The notes under the pieces were generated by a model. The model did not search any database. It was not told the DNA's origin and was given only the letters and a program-made list of their open reading frames with translations. A stretch of 64,000 bases of DNA from SAR92 bacterium BACL16 MAG-120619-bin48 (GTDB lineage: Bacteria; Pseudomonadota; Gammaproteobacteria; Pseudomonadales; Porticoccaceae), in contig LIDE01000002.1 in NCBI GenBank assembly GCA_001438605.1, positions 1-64,000 on the forward strand, given 5' to 3'. A program made the translations under genes and the position numbers. The first letter of the stretch is position 1. The number at the start of each line of letters is the position of its first letter. Shown piece by piece: positions 10,986 to 19,847 of this stretch.

Positions 10986-11028
10986 ATCAGCCTGCGACAG
11001 AAAGAATCGCTATATAGGATAACCGTGA

Positions 11029-11874
11029 ATGAACAGCAGCCCACTTCTCAGCTTTGAGTTTTTCCCGCCCAAGACCGATCAAGGAAAAGTAAACCTCGCG
11101 ACCACACGCAAAGAGCTGGGCAAGTTTTCCCCAGAGTTCTTCTCGGTAACCTACGGCGCGGGCGGCTCGACGCGCTCCACCACCCTCGATCAGGTGAAGG
11201 CAATTTTGGCCGATGGCTACGATGTTGCACCTCACATATCCTTTGGCGGCAGCAGTGAAGATGAAGTACTGACACTGCTGAATGATTACAAAGCCATGGG
11301 TGTTAAAAATCTCGTCGCCCTGCGCGGTGACTTGCCCTCAGGTATGGGTGGCGCTGGTCAGCTAGTCCACGCCAACCAACTGGTGGCCTTTATTCGGGCA
11401 AAAACCGGCAATCACTTTAATATTAACGTGGCCGCCTACCCCGAGATTCACCCTGAGTCAGAAAGCTACAGCCGCGACATTTTTTGGCTCGGCGAAAAGT
11501 TTAAAGCTGGCGCAAACCGTGCAATTACCCAGTATTTTTACAATGCCGATGGCTATTTTAAATTTGTTGAGGAATGTGCCAAAGCGGGCATTGGCGCGCC
11601 GATTATTCCAGGCATTATGCCGCTCACCAACTATGCCAATTTGGTCCGCTTCTCCGAAAGCTGCGGCGCCGACATCCCGCGCTGGTTGCGCTGGCAGCTG
11701 AAAGAGCGCAGTAGCAATCAGGAAGACTTGATCAGCTACGGCATCGATATTATTTCCGAACTCAGCCAAAAGCTAATCGATGGTGGCGCACCCGGTTTAC
11801 ACTTTTACACCATGAATCAATGGCAAGTTACTGATATCCTCTGTCGCAACCTTGGCTTTTCGGAAACTGTTTAA
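11029..11874 (+). CDS. metF: 5,10-methylenetetrahydrofolate reductase
   Basis: FAD-dependent reduction of methylene-THF to methyl-THF, the methyl donor for methionine synthase. 281 residues with the TIM-barrel start LLSFEFFPPKT (catalytic Glu), SVTYGAGGSTR, VALRGDLP, AAYPEIHPES and QYFYNADGYFKF. It is the fourth SAM-cycle gene in the row sahR-metK-ahcY-metF, separated from ahcY by the strong hairpin. No methionine synthase gene lies in the window. Confidence 0.95.
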   Translation: MNSSPLLSFEFFPPKTDQGKVNLATTRKELGKFSPEFFSVTYGAGGSTRSTTLDQVKAILADGYDVAPHISFGGSSEDEVLTLLNDYKAMGVKNLVALRGDLPSGMGGAGQLVHANQLVAFIRAKTGNHFNINVAAYPEIHPESESYSRDIFWLGEKFKAGANRAITQYFYNADGYFKFVEECAKAGIGAPIIPGIMPLTNYANLVRFSESCGADIPRWLRWQLKERSSNQEDLISYGIDIISELSQKLIDGGAPGLHFYTMNQWQVTDILCRNLGFSETV

Positions 11875-11883
11875 ACAACGCCT

Positions 11884-12621
11884 ATGCGCATACCTCGAAT
11901 ATTTACCGAGCTGCACCTCGCCAGTGGCGCAGAGCTGAGCCTCGACGAGCGCGCAGCACGCCACCTTGCGTCGGCACTACGCATGACTGTCGGTCAAGAA
12001 ATCACACTTTTTAATGGCGAAGGCGGTGAATATGCCGCAGAGCTATTGGCGGTGGGGAAAAAAGGGGTCAGCGTCAAAGTGACCGCGCACCGCAATGTCG
12101 AACGTGAGTCCCCACTTCACCTGCATCTCGCTATTGGCGTGTCTCGCGGCGAGCGCATGGACTGGATTGTGCAGAAAGCGACGGAACTTGGCGTCAGTGA
12201 AATTACGCCGCTGTTTACCGAGCGCACCGAAGTCAAACTCAGCGGCGATCGCCTTGATAAAAAACAACAGCACTGGCAGCAGATAGCCATTAGCGCCTGC
12301 GAGCAATCCCAGCGCAATCGCGTGCCCACGCTGCATACCCCCACACATATCGACCAGTGGCTGAGCGCTGGAGGTGACACCGCGGCAGAGCTGAAGCTCG
12401 TTTTGCACCACCGCACAGCAAAAAAGCTTAGCGAACATGCACCTCAGACCCATATTTGTCTCTTGGTGGGTCCAGAGGGTGGCCTCAGCGACCACGAAAT
12501 CGATCAGGCAATGGCGGGCCAATTCCAGCCACTGGCATTAGGCCCGAGAGTTATGCGAACAGAAACTGCGCCGCTGGCCGCCATCAGTATTCTGCAATCA
12601 CTGTGGGGAGACATGGGCTGA
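11884..12621 (+). CDS. rsmE: 16S rRNA m3U1498 methyltransferase
   Basis: SPOUT-fold enzyme methylating U1498 of 16S rRNA. 245 residues: an N-terminal PUA-like part (MRIPRIFTELHL to about residue 70) and a C-terminal knotted SAM domain with ATELGVSEITPLFTER, LLVGPEGGLSDHEID and LGPRVMRTETAPLAAI. It begins 9 nt after metF, so it is probably cotranscribed with the SAM-cycle genes. A protease gene follows 20 nt later. Confidence 0.94.
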   Translation: MRIPRIFTELHLASGAELSLDERAARHLASALRMTVGQEITLFNGEGGEYAAELLAVGKKGVSVKVTAHRNVERESPLHLHLAIGVSRGERMDWIVQKATELGVSEITPLFTERTEVKLSGDRLDKKQQHWQQIAISACEQSQRNRVPTLHTPTHIDQWLSAGGDTAAELKLVLHHRTAKKLSEHAPQTHICLLVGPEGGLSDHEIDQAMAGQFQPLALGPRVMRTETAPLAAISILQSLWGDMG

Positions 12622-12641
12622 GCCAGCCTGTCAATTATCTG

Positions 12642-13544
12642 ATGACACAACCGTGGTTACTCGCTGCTCAACGGTTTCCTCTCCTTCGTGCACTGTTGCT
12701 CGCCCTTGCTGGTGTCGGCACCATTGCCCAAGGCGCCATATTTGGCGACGGCAATCCCCACAATGGCATCGAAGACCAACGCTCAGTCAGCGCCCTAGCC
12801 CTACTCGACGCAACGGGAACGATCTACTGTAACGGTGGTTTACGCGGGACAGCGGCCCATGTGACCGTTCCAGGTGCCGATGTAAAAACGCTGGCTATTA
12901 TTGTCACAGCCGCCCATGTTTTGGTGGATAGCACAACGGGTGATGCCTTCGATCAATGTCACTATCGGCCGAAAAACCAACGCTTCGACGAAGTTGCCTT
13001 TAAGCGCACCTCTGCGCACCAGTTTGACCCTCAGAGAGACAACAAAATCGAACAGGCTGAAACGGATATTGCCTTTGTCGAACTCGTGAAACCCCTCAGG
13101 CAGCCTGCGTTGCGGCTTGCAATTGCGCCGCCGAATAATCCAGTGATGGGAGAGCAGTCTTTGCTGCTGATCGGCTACAACAGCGACTTAGACAAAATCA
13201 CCAGCTCCGCAGACTGTGAACTCTTTACTTCAGCGCAGTTTGCCAGTGACGCCCTGTTACTGCACAACTGCGACGCGACGCGCGGCGCGTCAGGCGGACC
13301 TATCATTAGCGTCTATCCCGGCGGCGAAAGTCATTTTTCCCCCAGCACCGCCGAGATTATTGCCGTCCACGGCGGCACTTTTTTCCTAAACTCGCGTGAC
13401 GGCAGCCCAGATAGCACAACAGCACCCGAAGGTGCTGTTGTCGATCCTGAACGTTGGATTAATCAAGCGCGAAAAATAGATCCGTCACTGTTGCAACAGC
13501 TGCAGCACTTCACTGCATATCCGGCCAAGGATTCTCGGTTTTAA
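12642..13544 (+). CDS. Exported trypsin-like (S1/V8-type) serine protease
   Basis: 300 residues from ATG 12642; longer starts run back through rsmE and lack protease character. A hydrophobic segment (about 13-32, ending AQGA) looks like a signal peptide. The chymotrypsin-fold triad is visible: His92 in TAAHVL, Asp142 in ETDIAFVEL and Ser217 in GASGGP, where GDSGGP is more usual. Cysteines at 63, 106, 192 and 210 could form disulfides, fitting an exported enzyme. The substrate is unknown. Its last 35 bases overlap the 3' end of the convergent ketoacyl synthase gene. Confidence 0.75.
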   Translation: MTQPWLLAAQRFPLLRALLLALAGVGTIAQGAIFGDGNPHNGIEDQRSVSALALLDATGTIYCNGGLRGTAAHVTVPGADVKTLAIIVTAAHVLVDSTTGDAFDQCHYRPKNQRFDEVAFKRTSAHQFDPQRDNKIEQAETDIAFVELVKPLRQPALRLAIAPPNNPVMGEQSLLLIGYNSDLDKITSSADCELFTSAQFASDALLLHNCDATRGASGGPIISVYPGGESHFSPSTAEIIAVHGGTFFLNSRDGSPDSTTAPEGAVVDPERWINQARKIDPSLLQQLQHFTAYPAKDSRF

Positions 13545-15408
13545 ACAGCACTGACTGCGCAAAGCCGGGGAGACGAAGCTCCCGACGAGAGATGGTTACT
13601 TCAGCATCATTAATTAAATCGTCGCCAAAGCGATAGATCACATTTAACTCCGCCGCGTCTGCTCGCTCAGCGTAATCGGCAGCGGCGGCGCGGGTTTTCT
13701 CGCGCTGAAGCAGATAATCCTGAAACTTGTCGCCATAGCGCGCGGCTAACATGCTATCGACCTTGCGCGGCGAGAGAACCACGGCCGTGGCATTATTGCC
13801 GCCAAAGCCCTTGGAGTTAATAAACGCCACATCCATTTTAGTGGCACTGACATCGAGGTCTTGCAGCGGAAAGCGCGCGCGCTGCTGATGCACATCCGAC
13901 GCAACCTGAGTGATTGTCTTAATCCCAGGAATCAGATCGTACTTAAATGTGCCCAAGGCCGCGACCAACTGATCTCCACTGGCAGTAGACAGTGAGTGCC
14001 CTACATAGGCCTTGATGGCTGTCACCGGCCACTCATCGATATCAAAAGCCTGGGCCACGCGATCAATCAGCTCCGATTCCGTGGTGCGATTCGCCGGAGT
14101 GCTGGAGCCGTGTGCGTGAACAAAGCTGTGTTTTTGCACGGTCTCAGCACCGACAATACTAATCGCCGTAGCCACTGCTTTCGAGAACGAAATGTAGTTG
14201 CCCACGCCCGGCGCAGAGATCGACTTTTTCACACCGTCTGCATTGATAAAGACATCTGGAACAGCGCCGTGAATATCCGCACCCAGCTCCATCGCCAAGG
14301 CATCATCCATCAGCACGATATACTGCGTGGCCTCCGACAGGGTAAAGCCACAATTGTCACCGAACGGGCGGCTAGCGCGCCGCCAATCAGCGGTTTTAGT
14401 GCCGTCCAGCTTGCACAAATTCTCTTCACTGGCGAGGGCACTCATATTGGCAAAGCCCTCCATAATTTCTGGGGTGACACCGGCTTCGGCGTTACCCAAA
14501 ATTGCCACGCGCCGACGACCGCTGCGGATGTCCCGCACTGCCGCTTGCAACACATAGAGAAAACTTGCGCAGGCGCCCGTAATGGCTTCGGTGTGCCCAA
14601 CACTGCCCAGCACATAGGCATTGATAAAGTCGGCTGGCATTGAGTTCAGCCCTAACGGCAGCTGCTTGGCGGTGGTGCGGTTGCCTTTCAGGCGCGACTG
14701 TAAAAGACCGCCAAAACCCTCATCGCACATTTGACTTAACACGCTTGATGAGTAAACACCCACTTCGTCTGGCTGAACCGAGTTTGCTATCTTATCCCAA
14801 GGGATTCCCAGTGAATAAATGGCATCGCTAGCGCCCAATAGGGCCATTTGAAGACCGCGCGGATGAAAGCGGCTGTTGTAGTGGTCTGAGGGATTAAACC
14901 CAGTCGGCAGCTCGCCCGCCGACTTTGCCACTAGCTCATAATAGGATTCCACCAGCAGCGAGCTGGTGCTTGGTGCCGTTATTTCTGTCGTGCCGTCGTC
15001 AAGGTCGCGCACCTGCCAATCGCTGGGGATAGTTTTCGGCAAATCCCGTTTGGCCATGGTAAAAGTAATATCGCTGCCCTGCGCTTGGGTCAGCGAAATT
15101 TTCTTATTTCCGGGGACGCGGGCGGGGTCAAATGACTCAATTCGGCGAATCAGCGTGCCGTTGATAATGTCTGCTCGGTAACGACTGTCCACCTCTGCGG
15201 CTGTCAGCAACTGTCCACTGGCGTCGCGGTAACCCTGCCCCTCCTTGGTAACTCGCGCCATCAGACAGGCGAGGCTGACAACCGTCTGCTGTTGCTCTGC
15301 AACAGAGAGAGACTCGAGCACCATGCGGCGAAACGCTTGATGTGAAGAACTGCGTCCGGCAGCGTTGTAGCCTCCGAAGCCAACAATAACAGGCAGCGCA
15401 TTGACCAT
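13510..15408 (-). CDS. fabY: FabY-type beta-ketoacyl synthase
   Basis: 632-residue thiolase-fold condensing enzyme starting MVNALPVIVGFGGYNAAGRSS. The catalytic residues of decarboxylating ketoacyl synthases are in order: Cys280 in ITGACASFLY, His433 in VHAHGSSTPANRTTE and His471 in KAYVGHSLSTASGD. A roughly 200-residue N-terminal extension and the overall length match Pseudomonas FabY, which starts fatty acid synthesis in place of FabH by making acetoacetyl-ACP. Assignment to FabY is from memory of that family; a secondary-lipid synthase is the alternative. No fab genes adjoin it. It is divergent from an AraC-type regulator. Confidence 0.75.
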   Translation of the reverse strand: MVNALPVIVGFGGYNAAGRSSSHQAFRRMVLESLSVAEQQQTVVSLACLMARVTKEGQGYRDASGQLLTAAEVDSRYRADIINGTLIRRIESFDPARVPGNKKISLTQAQGSDITFTMAKRDLPKTIPSDWQVRDLDDGTTEITAPSTSSLLVESYYELVAKSAGELPTGFNPSDHYNSRFHPRGLQMALLGASDAIYSLGIPWDKIANSVQPDEVGVYSSSVLSQMCDEGFGGLLQSRLKGNRTTAKQLPLGLNSMPADFINAYVLGSVGHTEAITGACASFLYVLQAAVRDIRSGRRRVAILGNAEAGVTPEIMEGFANMSALASEENLCKLDGTKTADWRRASRPFGDNCGFTLSEATQYIVLMDDALAMELGADIHGAVPDVFINADGVKKSISAPGVGNYISFSKAVATAISIVGAETVQKHSFVHAHGSSTPANRTTESELIDRVAQAFDIDEWPVTAIKAYVGHSLSTASGDQLVAALGTFKYDLIPGIKTITQVASDVHQQRARFPLQDLDVSATKMDVAFINSKGFGGNNATAVVLSPRKVDSMLAARYGDKFQDYLLQREKTRAAAADYAERADAAELNVIYRFGDDLINDAEVTISRRELRLPGFAQSVLFKTENPWPDMQ

Positions 15409-15476
15409 AGTGATTCCTTTGTAATCATTGAACAGATGCCGCTTAGTGTAGGCGGAGAACTGGCATTAATATTTTG

Positions 15477-15510
15477 TATATTAGCCATTGTCTTTAATAT
15501 ATTCGCCATT
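15477..15510. promoter_or_regulatory. Tandem 13-bp direct repeats with 21-bp period, candidate AraC-family operator
   Basis: TATATTAGCCATT (15477-15489) and TATATTCGCCATT (15498-15510) differ at one base and sit exactly two helical turns apart. A degenerate third copy starts at 15517 (TATATTTTTGTCA). They lie between the divergent fabY-like gene and the AraC-type regulator starting at 15532. AraC-family proteins usually bind direct repeats about 21 bp apart, so control of one or both genes is the likely role. Confidence 0.55.
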
Positions 15511-15531
15511 ATGTGGTATATTTTTGTCACT

Positions 15532-16524
15532 ATGGCCTTTAACCTTACCCTTTTACTCTGTGACAATATGCTCGTATCGAGCAGTACGCTGGCGGCTGAA
15601 ATTTTCCAGTTTGCCGAGGCAATGGCGCGGGCGACGAAGCGCAGCCAGAGTGAGGTCATTGTGCGCAGAGTGAGCGCTGACGGTAACTCTGTGCAGACAT
15701 CGGCAGGATTTGAGCTGATGCCCACCCATTCTATTGATGATCAGTTCAGCAGCGATCTTATCCATATCCCCGCTCTCTGGCGCAACCCGCGCCCTGCGGT
15801 GCTAAAACACGCCGCCTTTATTCCATGGCTACAGGAACAGCACATACGTAACAGTAGCTTTACCGCTGTTGGCACGGGTGTCTGTTTTCTCGCGGAAGCA
15901 GGCTTGCTCGACGATAAGCCCGCAACAACCCACTGGCACTATTTTGATCAATTGCAGCGCAATTATCCGCGCGTAAAATTAGCTCGCCAACACTTCACCA
16001 CACAGGCCGGCAATATCTACTGTGCGGCGAGTATTAATGCGATGGCCGAGCTGATCATGCACCAAGTTGAGCGTATATTTGGACGTGTGATTGCGCGTCA
16101 AGCGCAGCGTAATTTCTTTCATGAAATCCGCAACCTTACCGACCCATTAGGCTACAGCGATCAACAGATTCGACACAGTGATGAGGCCATTGTGCAGGCG
16201 CAGATGTGGCTGCAAGACAATCACAACAAGCTGCTGTCAGTGCCCGACCTCGCAGCACAATTTGGTATGACAACGCGCACATTTAATCGACGGTTTGTTG
16301 CGGCAACTCAGAAAACCCCGGGGGAATACATTACCGAGGTGCGTATGACGTTTGCCTGCGATCTGCTGAAAAACACTGACCTGTCGATCTTGGAAATCGC
16401 AGGGTACAGCGGTTACAACGATGCCAGTTGGTTTTCGTCGAGGTTTAAACAGTGGTCGGGGAATAGCCCAAAGGAATACCGAGACACCGTCAGGGCAAAA
16501 CTTTTTTCGGCGGGGAAAGGTTGA
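15532..16524 (+). CDS. AraC-family regulator with DJ-1/GATase1-like sensor domain
   Basis: 330 residues from ATG 15532; the longer in-frame reading would add a spurious hydrophobic leader read through the operator repeats. The N-terminal part (about 1-190, FNLTLLLCDNMLVSSSTLAAEIFQF) resembles the DJ-1/PfpI-like amidotransferase domain of GlxA/FtrA/CdhR-type regulators. The C-terminal pair of helix-turn-helices (about 225-325) has LSVPDLAAQFGMTTRTFNRRF and ISEIAGY-like LSILEIAGYSGYNDASWFSSRFKQ split across two helices. It is divergent from fabY and has tandem repeats directly upstream, so it may control that gene. The effector is unknown. Confidence 0.85.
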   Translation: MAFNLTLLLCDNMLVSSSTLAAEIFQFAEAMARATKRSQSEVIVRRVSADGNSVQTSAGFELMPTHSIDDQFSSDLIHIPALWRNPRPAVLKHAAFIPWLQEQHIRNSSFTAVGTGVCFLAEAGLLDDKPATTHWHYFDQLQRNYPRVKLARQHFTTQAGNIYCAASINAMAELIMHQVERIFGRVIARQAQRNFFHEIRNLTDPLGYSDQQIRHSDEAIVQAQMWLQDNHNKLLSVPDLAAQFGMTTRTFNRRFVAATQKTPGEYITEVRMTFACDLLKNTDLSILEIAGYSGYNDASWFSSRFKQWSGNSPKEYRDTVRAKLFSAGKG

Positions 16525-16549
16525 TCAAAGACAAAAAGAAGGGGGAAAG

Positions 16550-16574
16550 GCCCCAAAAGCAGGGCCTTTGGGGC
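16550..16574. terminator. Hairpin between convergent araC-type and serA genes
   Basis: GCCCCAAA pairs with TTTGGGGC across a 9-nt loop, in the 69-bp gap between two convergent genes. On the minus strand a pyrimidine-rich tract with TTTTT follows about 10 nt later. Probably a weak bidirectional terminator. Confidence 0.5.
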
Positions 16575-16593
16575 TTGTCACAACCAGTCGTGC

Positions 16594-17763
16594 TTAGATA
16601 ATGCGAACGTGCACCACACCATCAACAGCGGCAATTTTTGACGCCAGCGATTCATCGAAGTCACCCTCGACGTCAATAATGTTGTAGGCAATTTCGTCGC
16701 GGCTTTTGTTGACCATATCAACCACATTGAGCTCGCTGTCGGCCAAGATGGCCAACACACTGCCCAAAATCTTTGGCACATTCTTATTGGAAAAGGTGAT
16801 GCGCGTGCCGCCGTTGCGCACCATCTTGATCGGCGGGTAGTTCACGGAATTGCGAATATTGCCGTTCTCTAAAAAGTCCATCAGCTGATTCGCGGCCATA
16901 ACAGCGCAATTTTCTTCCGCTTCTTCAGTGCTGGCGCCAATATGTGGCATCAGCAAAACGTCTTTGCGGCCAAGCAGTTCTGGGGTTGGGAAATCGGTGA
17001 TATAACCTGCCACTACGCCATTATCCAGCGCTGTAATCATATCTGCGGTGCTCACGATTTCTTCGCGAGCAAAATTCAGAATTTTCGCTGTGCTTTTCAT
17101 AATGCCCAGCGTTTTACTGTTGATCAGGTGCTTAGTTGCTGCGATTGCGGGTACATGCAGGGTAATAAAATCTGAGCGCGCCAGCAGCGCTTCGATACTC
17201 TCCATGCGCTCAACACTGCTCGATAGCTGCCACGCCGCTTCGACAGAAATCGCCGGATCGTAGCCGACTACATTCATGCCCAAATCCAGTGCCAAATTGG
17301 CAATCATGGAACCAATGGCGCCCAAACCAACAACGCCCAGTGTCTTACCCTGAACTTCACCGCCAGCAAAGTGCGTCTTTTCTTTTTCGAGCAGCTGGCC
17401 CATTTCGCCTGAATCGGTGATATGAGTCAGACCTTGGACATAATTCATGCCACCGTATATATCGCGAGAACCCAACAACAGGGCCGCAACAATCAACTCT
17501 TTCACGGCATTGGCATTAGCCCCTGGGGTGTTAAACACCACAATGCCCTGCGCGGTGTAATCGGCCACGGGGATATTGTTCACCCCCGCCCCAGCGCGCG
17601 CCACGGCAACAACCGATGCAGGCATGACTTCTGAATGCAGCTTCTGGCTGCGCAACAGCACACCATCGGGATTGGCACAGTCACTGGCCACGTGGTAGCG
17701 GTTAGAGGGGAAGCGTTCCAGTCCTTTGGATGAAATTGCGTTGTAGGTACGAATGTTATACAT
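16594..17763 (-). CDS. serA: D-3-phosphoglycerate dehydrogenase
   Basis: First step of serine synthesis: 3-phosphoglycerate to 3-phosphohydroxypyruvate with NAD. 389 residues. The substrate domain has ARAGAGVNNIPV and FNTPGANANAVKEL. The Rossmann motif is VVGLGAIGS (144-152), the catalytic His is in LMPHIGAST (His274), and an ACT domain fills about 315-389 and may sense serine. The usual NxARGxxV motif reads NFAREEIV here, so Arg is kept but Gly is Glu. It lies 53 nt after serC, as a serC-serA operon. Confidence 0.93.
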   Translation of the reverse strand: MYNIRTYNAISSKGLERFPSNRYHVASDCANPDGVLLRSQKLHSEVMPASVVAVARAGAGVNNIPVADYTAQGIVVFNTPGANANAVKELIVAALLLGSRDIYGGMNYVQGLTHITDSGEMGQLLEKEKTHFAGGEVQGKTLGVVGLGAIGSMIANLALDLGMNVVGYDPAISVEAAWQLSSSVERMESIEALLARSDFITLHVPAIAATKHLINSKTLGIMKSTAKILNFAREEIVSTADMITALDNGVVAGYITDFPTPELLGRKDVLLMPHIGASTEEAEENCAVMAANQLMDFLENGNIRNSVNYPPIKMVRNGGTRITFSNKNVPKILGSVLAILADSELNVVDMVNKSRDEIAYNIIDVEGDFDESLASKIAAVDGVVHVRII

Positions 17764-17816
17764 GCGGTATTCTCAGGCTATAGGTTTTGTTTTTGTTGTG
17801 CAGGCCGCGCTAATAA

Positions 17817-18944
17817 TCAAGCCGAGACTTCATGGTAGGCCCAATCGAGCCAAGGCAGCAGCGCCTCAAGGTCGGACTTCTCGACCGTAGCACCACACCA
17901 AATACGCAGGCCCGCTGGGGCGTCGCGATAGGCGCCAATGTCAAAGGCCACTGCTTCCGCATCGAGTAATTTGACGATTTGTTTCACTTGATCTTCGTTC
18001 AGGTCCAAGGTCAGACAAACGCTTGTGTTGGAAATTTGAGCAGGATTTTGCGCCAAAAAGTGTGCCCAAGGGCGACTGGCGACAAAGCCTTTAATGACAT
18101 CGAGATTGTCGCTGGATTTCGCAATTGAGGCGGGCAATCCGCCAATGGAGCGCACCCAATCCAACGCGTCGAGATAGTCCGCAACACACAGCATTGACGG
18201 TGTATTGATTGTTTCACCGCGGAAAATTCCCTCGACCAGCTTGCCGCCTTTAGTCATGCGGAAAATTTTCGGCATCGGCCATGTCGGCGTGTAGCTCTCC
18301 AGACGCTCAACCGCCCGTGGGCTGAGAATTAACATACCGTGAGCGCCTTCTCCGCCGAGGACTTTCTGCCAGCTGTAGGTAATAACGTCGAGCTTTTCCC
18401 ATGGCATATCCATGGCAAAGACCGCCGACGTGGCGTCGCAGATGGTCAAGCCGGTGCGGTCGTCGCTAATCCAGTCAGCATTCTCAACTTTAACGCCAGC
18501 CGTGGTGCCATTCCACGTGAAAATGGTGTCGTGATCAGGGTTAGCTTGCGTGAGATCCGGAAGATGTCCGTAATCAGCGGTGTAGGTATTAACGTTGTCG
18601 AGCTTGAGCTGCTTGGTGACATCAGTTAACCAGTCTCGACCGAACGCTTCCCAGGCAAAAATATCGACGGGCCGCGCACCCAACACAGACCACAAAATCA
18701 TTTCAACAGCACCGGTGTCTGACGCGGGAACCACGCCAACACGATAACCTTCTGGCAGGCCGAGAATCTCCGCTGTATCACTGCACGCCCGACCAAGGGC
18801 GGTCTTGCCGATGCTTGAACGATGCGAGCGCCCCAACGTGGAAATATCAAGATTATTGACATCGTAACCTGGGCGCTTTGAGCAGGGTCCAGAGGAGAAA
18901 TTCGGGTTTTTTGGCTTGGCTGAAGGCTTGGGTAGGTTCGTCAT
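17817..18944 (-). CDS. serC: Phosphoserine aminotransferase, Methanosarcina/alphaproteobacterial type
   Basis: PLP-dependent transamination of 3-phosphohydroxypyruvate to phosphoserine. 375 residues from ATG 18944; the longer upstream reading is not protein-like. It starts [20 protein letters not shown] and has the PLP lysine in [15 protein letters not shown] (Lys194). The sequence resembles the SerC subfamily common in Rhizobiales and methanogens (TIGR01365 type), not the E. coli type, which starts NFSAGPAxLP. That suggests ancient gene replacement, though serC-serA linkage supports the same job. Confidence 0.88.
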   Translation of the reverse strand: MTNLPKPSAKPKNPNFSSGPCSKRPGYDVNNLDISTLGRSHRSSIGKTALGRACSDTAEILGLPEGYRVGVVPASDTGAVEMILWSVLGARPVDIFAWEAFGRDWLTDVTKQLKLDNVNTYTADYGHLPDLTQANPDHDTIFTWNGTTAGVKVENADWISDDRTGLTICDATSAVFAMDMPWEKLDVITYSWQKVLGGEGAHGMLILSPRAVERLESYTPTWPMPKIFRMTKGGKLVEGIFRGETINTPSMLCVADYLDALDWVRSIGGLPASIAKSSDNLDVIKGFVASRPWAHFLAQNPAQISNTSVCLTLDLNEDQVKQIVKLLDAEAVAFDIGAYRDAPAGLRIWCGATVEKSDLEALLPWLDWAYHEVSA

Positions 18945-19045
18945 TTTAGGCGCGAGTTCTATGTGTTGTAGGAACAGGAAAAAGGGTGTTGAGTCTACTG
19001 TTTGAGGTGCTGCAAATAAAGTATTTTTGCTAATGTCGACTATTG

Positions 19046-19067
19046 ATGCAGCCCATGAGGGCTGCAT
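19046..19067. terminator. Perfect 9-bp hairpin downstream of dsbA
   Basis: ATGCAGCCC / GGGCTGCAT with a 4-nt loop (ATGA), 26 nt past the dsbA stop. TTTT follows on the plus strand but no T-run on the minus strand. It may mark the end of the dsbA message. Confidence 0.45.
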
Positions 19068-19093
19068 TTTAAGACTGTATTAAAAGAGTAAAA

Positions 19094-19750
19094 CTATTTT
19101 CCGGCTGCAGCGGAGGCGCGTGCGGCGCGCTCTTTCTCAATCAGAAAATCAGCGACGCGAAGCATGCCTTCAAAGCCGCCGGCCATAGCCGCACTAATTC
19201 GGTACTTGCCGTTCACCACCATTTCTGGGGTTCCCTGAGTACGATAGCCGCGCATTTTCGCCTTACCCTGATTGACCATGCTGGTCATGCCAAAAGAGTT
19301 GAAGGTTTGAGAGAATTTAACAGGATCAACACCCGCCGCGCTGAAAAACGGCACGAGGGCTTGCTCTGTTTGCACGGGCTGTCGGCGCACATGGATAGCC
19401 TCAAAAATCGGCTCATGCACCTTGTCGAGCACTCCCAACATCACCGCAGTGTAATAAGCGCGAGCGTACACTTCGAGGGAGGGCTGCCATGCGGCCGGCG
19501 TGCGCTGAAAATCAACGTCGCTGCCAAGATTTTGCGACCAAGGATGTAACGCCGCTTCGAAGTTAAAGCAGTGGCCGCAGTGGTAAGAAAACATCTCGTT
19601 GACTTCGATTTTGTCAGGGTCAGCGGTTCTCATCACCTGAGGCAGTACTTCGTAGTGGACGCCAGCCGAGTATTTTTCCTCAGCCGCACAACCCAACGAT
19701 ACCGGTAACAACACCAGAAGTAACATGTAGCTAGCGAAACGACGCAACAT
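19094..19750 (-). CDS. dsbA: Periplasmic thiol:disulfide oxidoreductase DsbA
   Basis: Introduces disulfide bonds into exported proteins. 218 residues with a signal peptide (about 1-22, hydrophobic MLLLVLLPVSLG). The thioredoxin-fold active site is CGHC (Cys58-Cys61) in FSYHCGHCFNFE, followed by an alpha-helical insertion. The cis-proline region is visible as TQGTPEMVVNGKYRI. The SLGCA sequence at the end of the signal could be read as a poor lipobox. It lies next to cytochrome c4, engB and polA as in Pseudomonas. Confidence 0.92.
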   Translation of the reverse strand: MLRRFASYMLLLVLLPVSLGCAAEEKYSAGVHYEVLPQVMRTADPDKIEVNEMFSYHCGHCFNFEAALHPWSQNLGSDVDFQRTPAAWQPSLEVYARAYYTAVMLGVLDKVHEPIFEAIHVRRQPVQTEQALVPFFSAAGVDPVKFSQTFNSFGMTSMVNQGKAKMRGYRTQGTPEMVVNGKYRISAAMAGGFEGMLRVADFLIEKERAARASAAAGK

Positions 19751-19847
19751 AAGACTCTCCTTTAAATTCGTTCAACTCGTAAAAAGATGTATCCCGAAAA
19801 CAGCGCGGCACACAAGCGTGCCGCTATCATCATTCATCACTACAGTC

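Noticed and set aside
13996-14643. Long plus-strand reading opposite fabY
   Set aside because: Antisense shadow of a well-supported gene; its translation matches no family.
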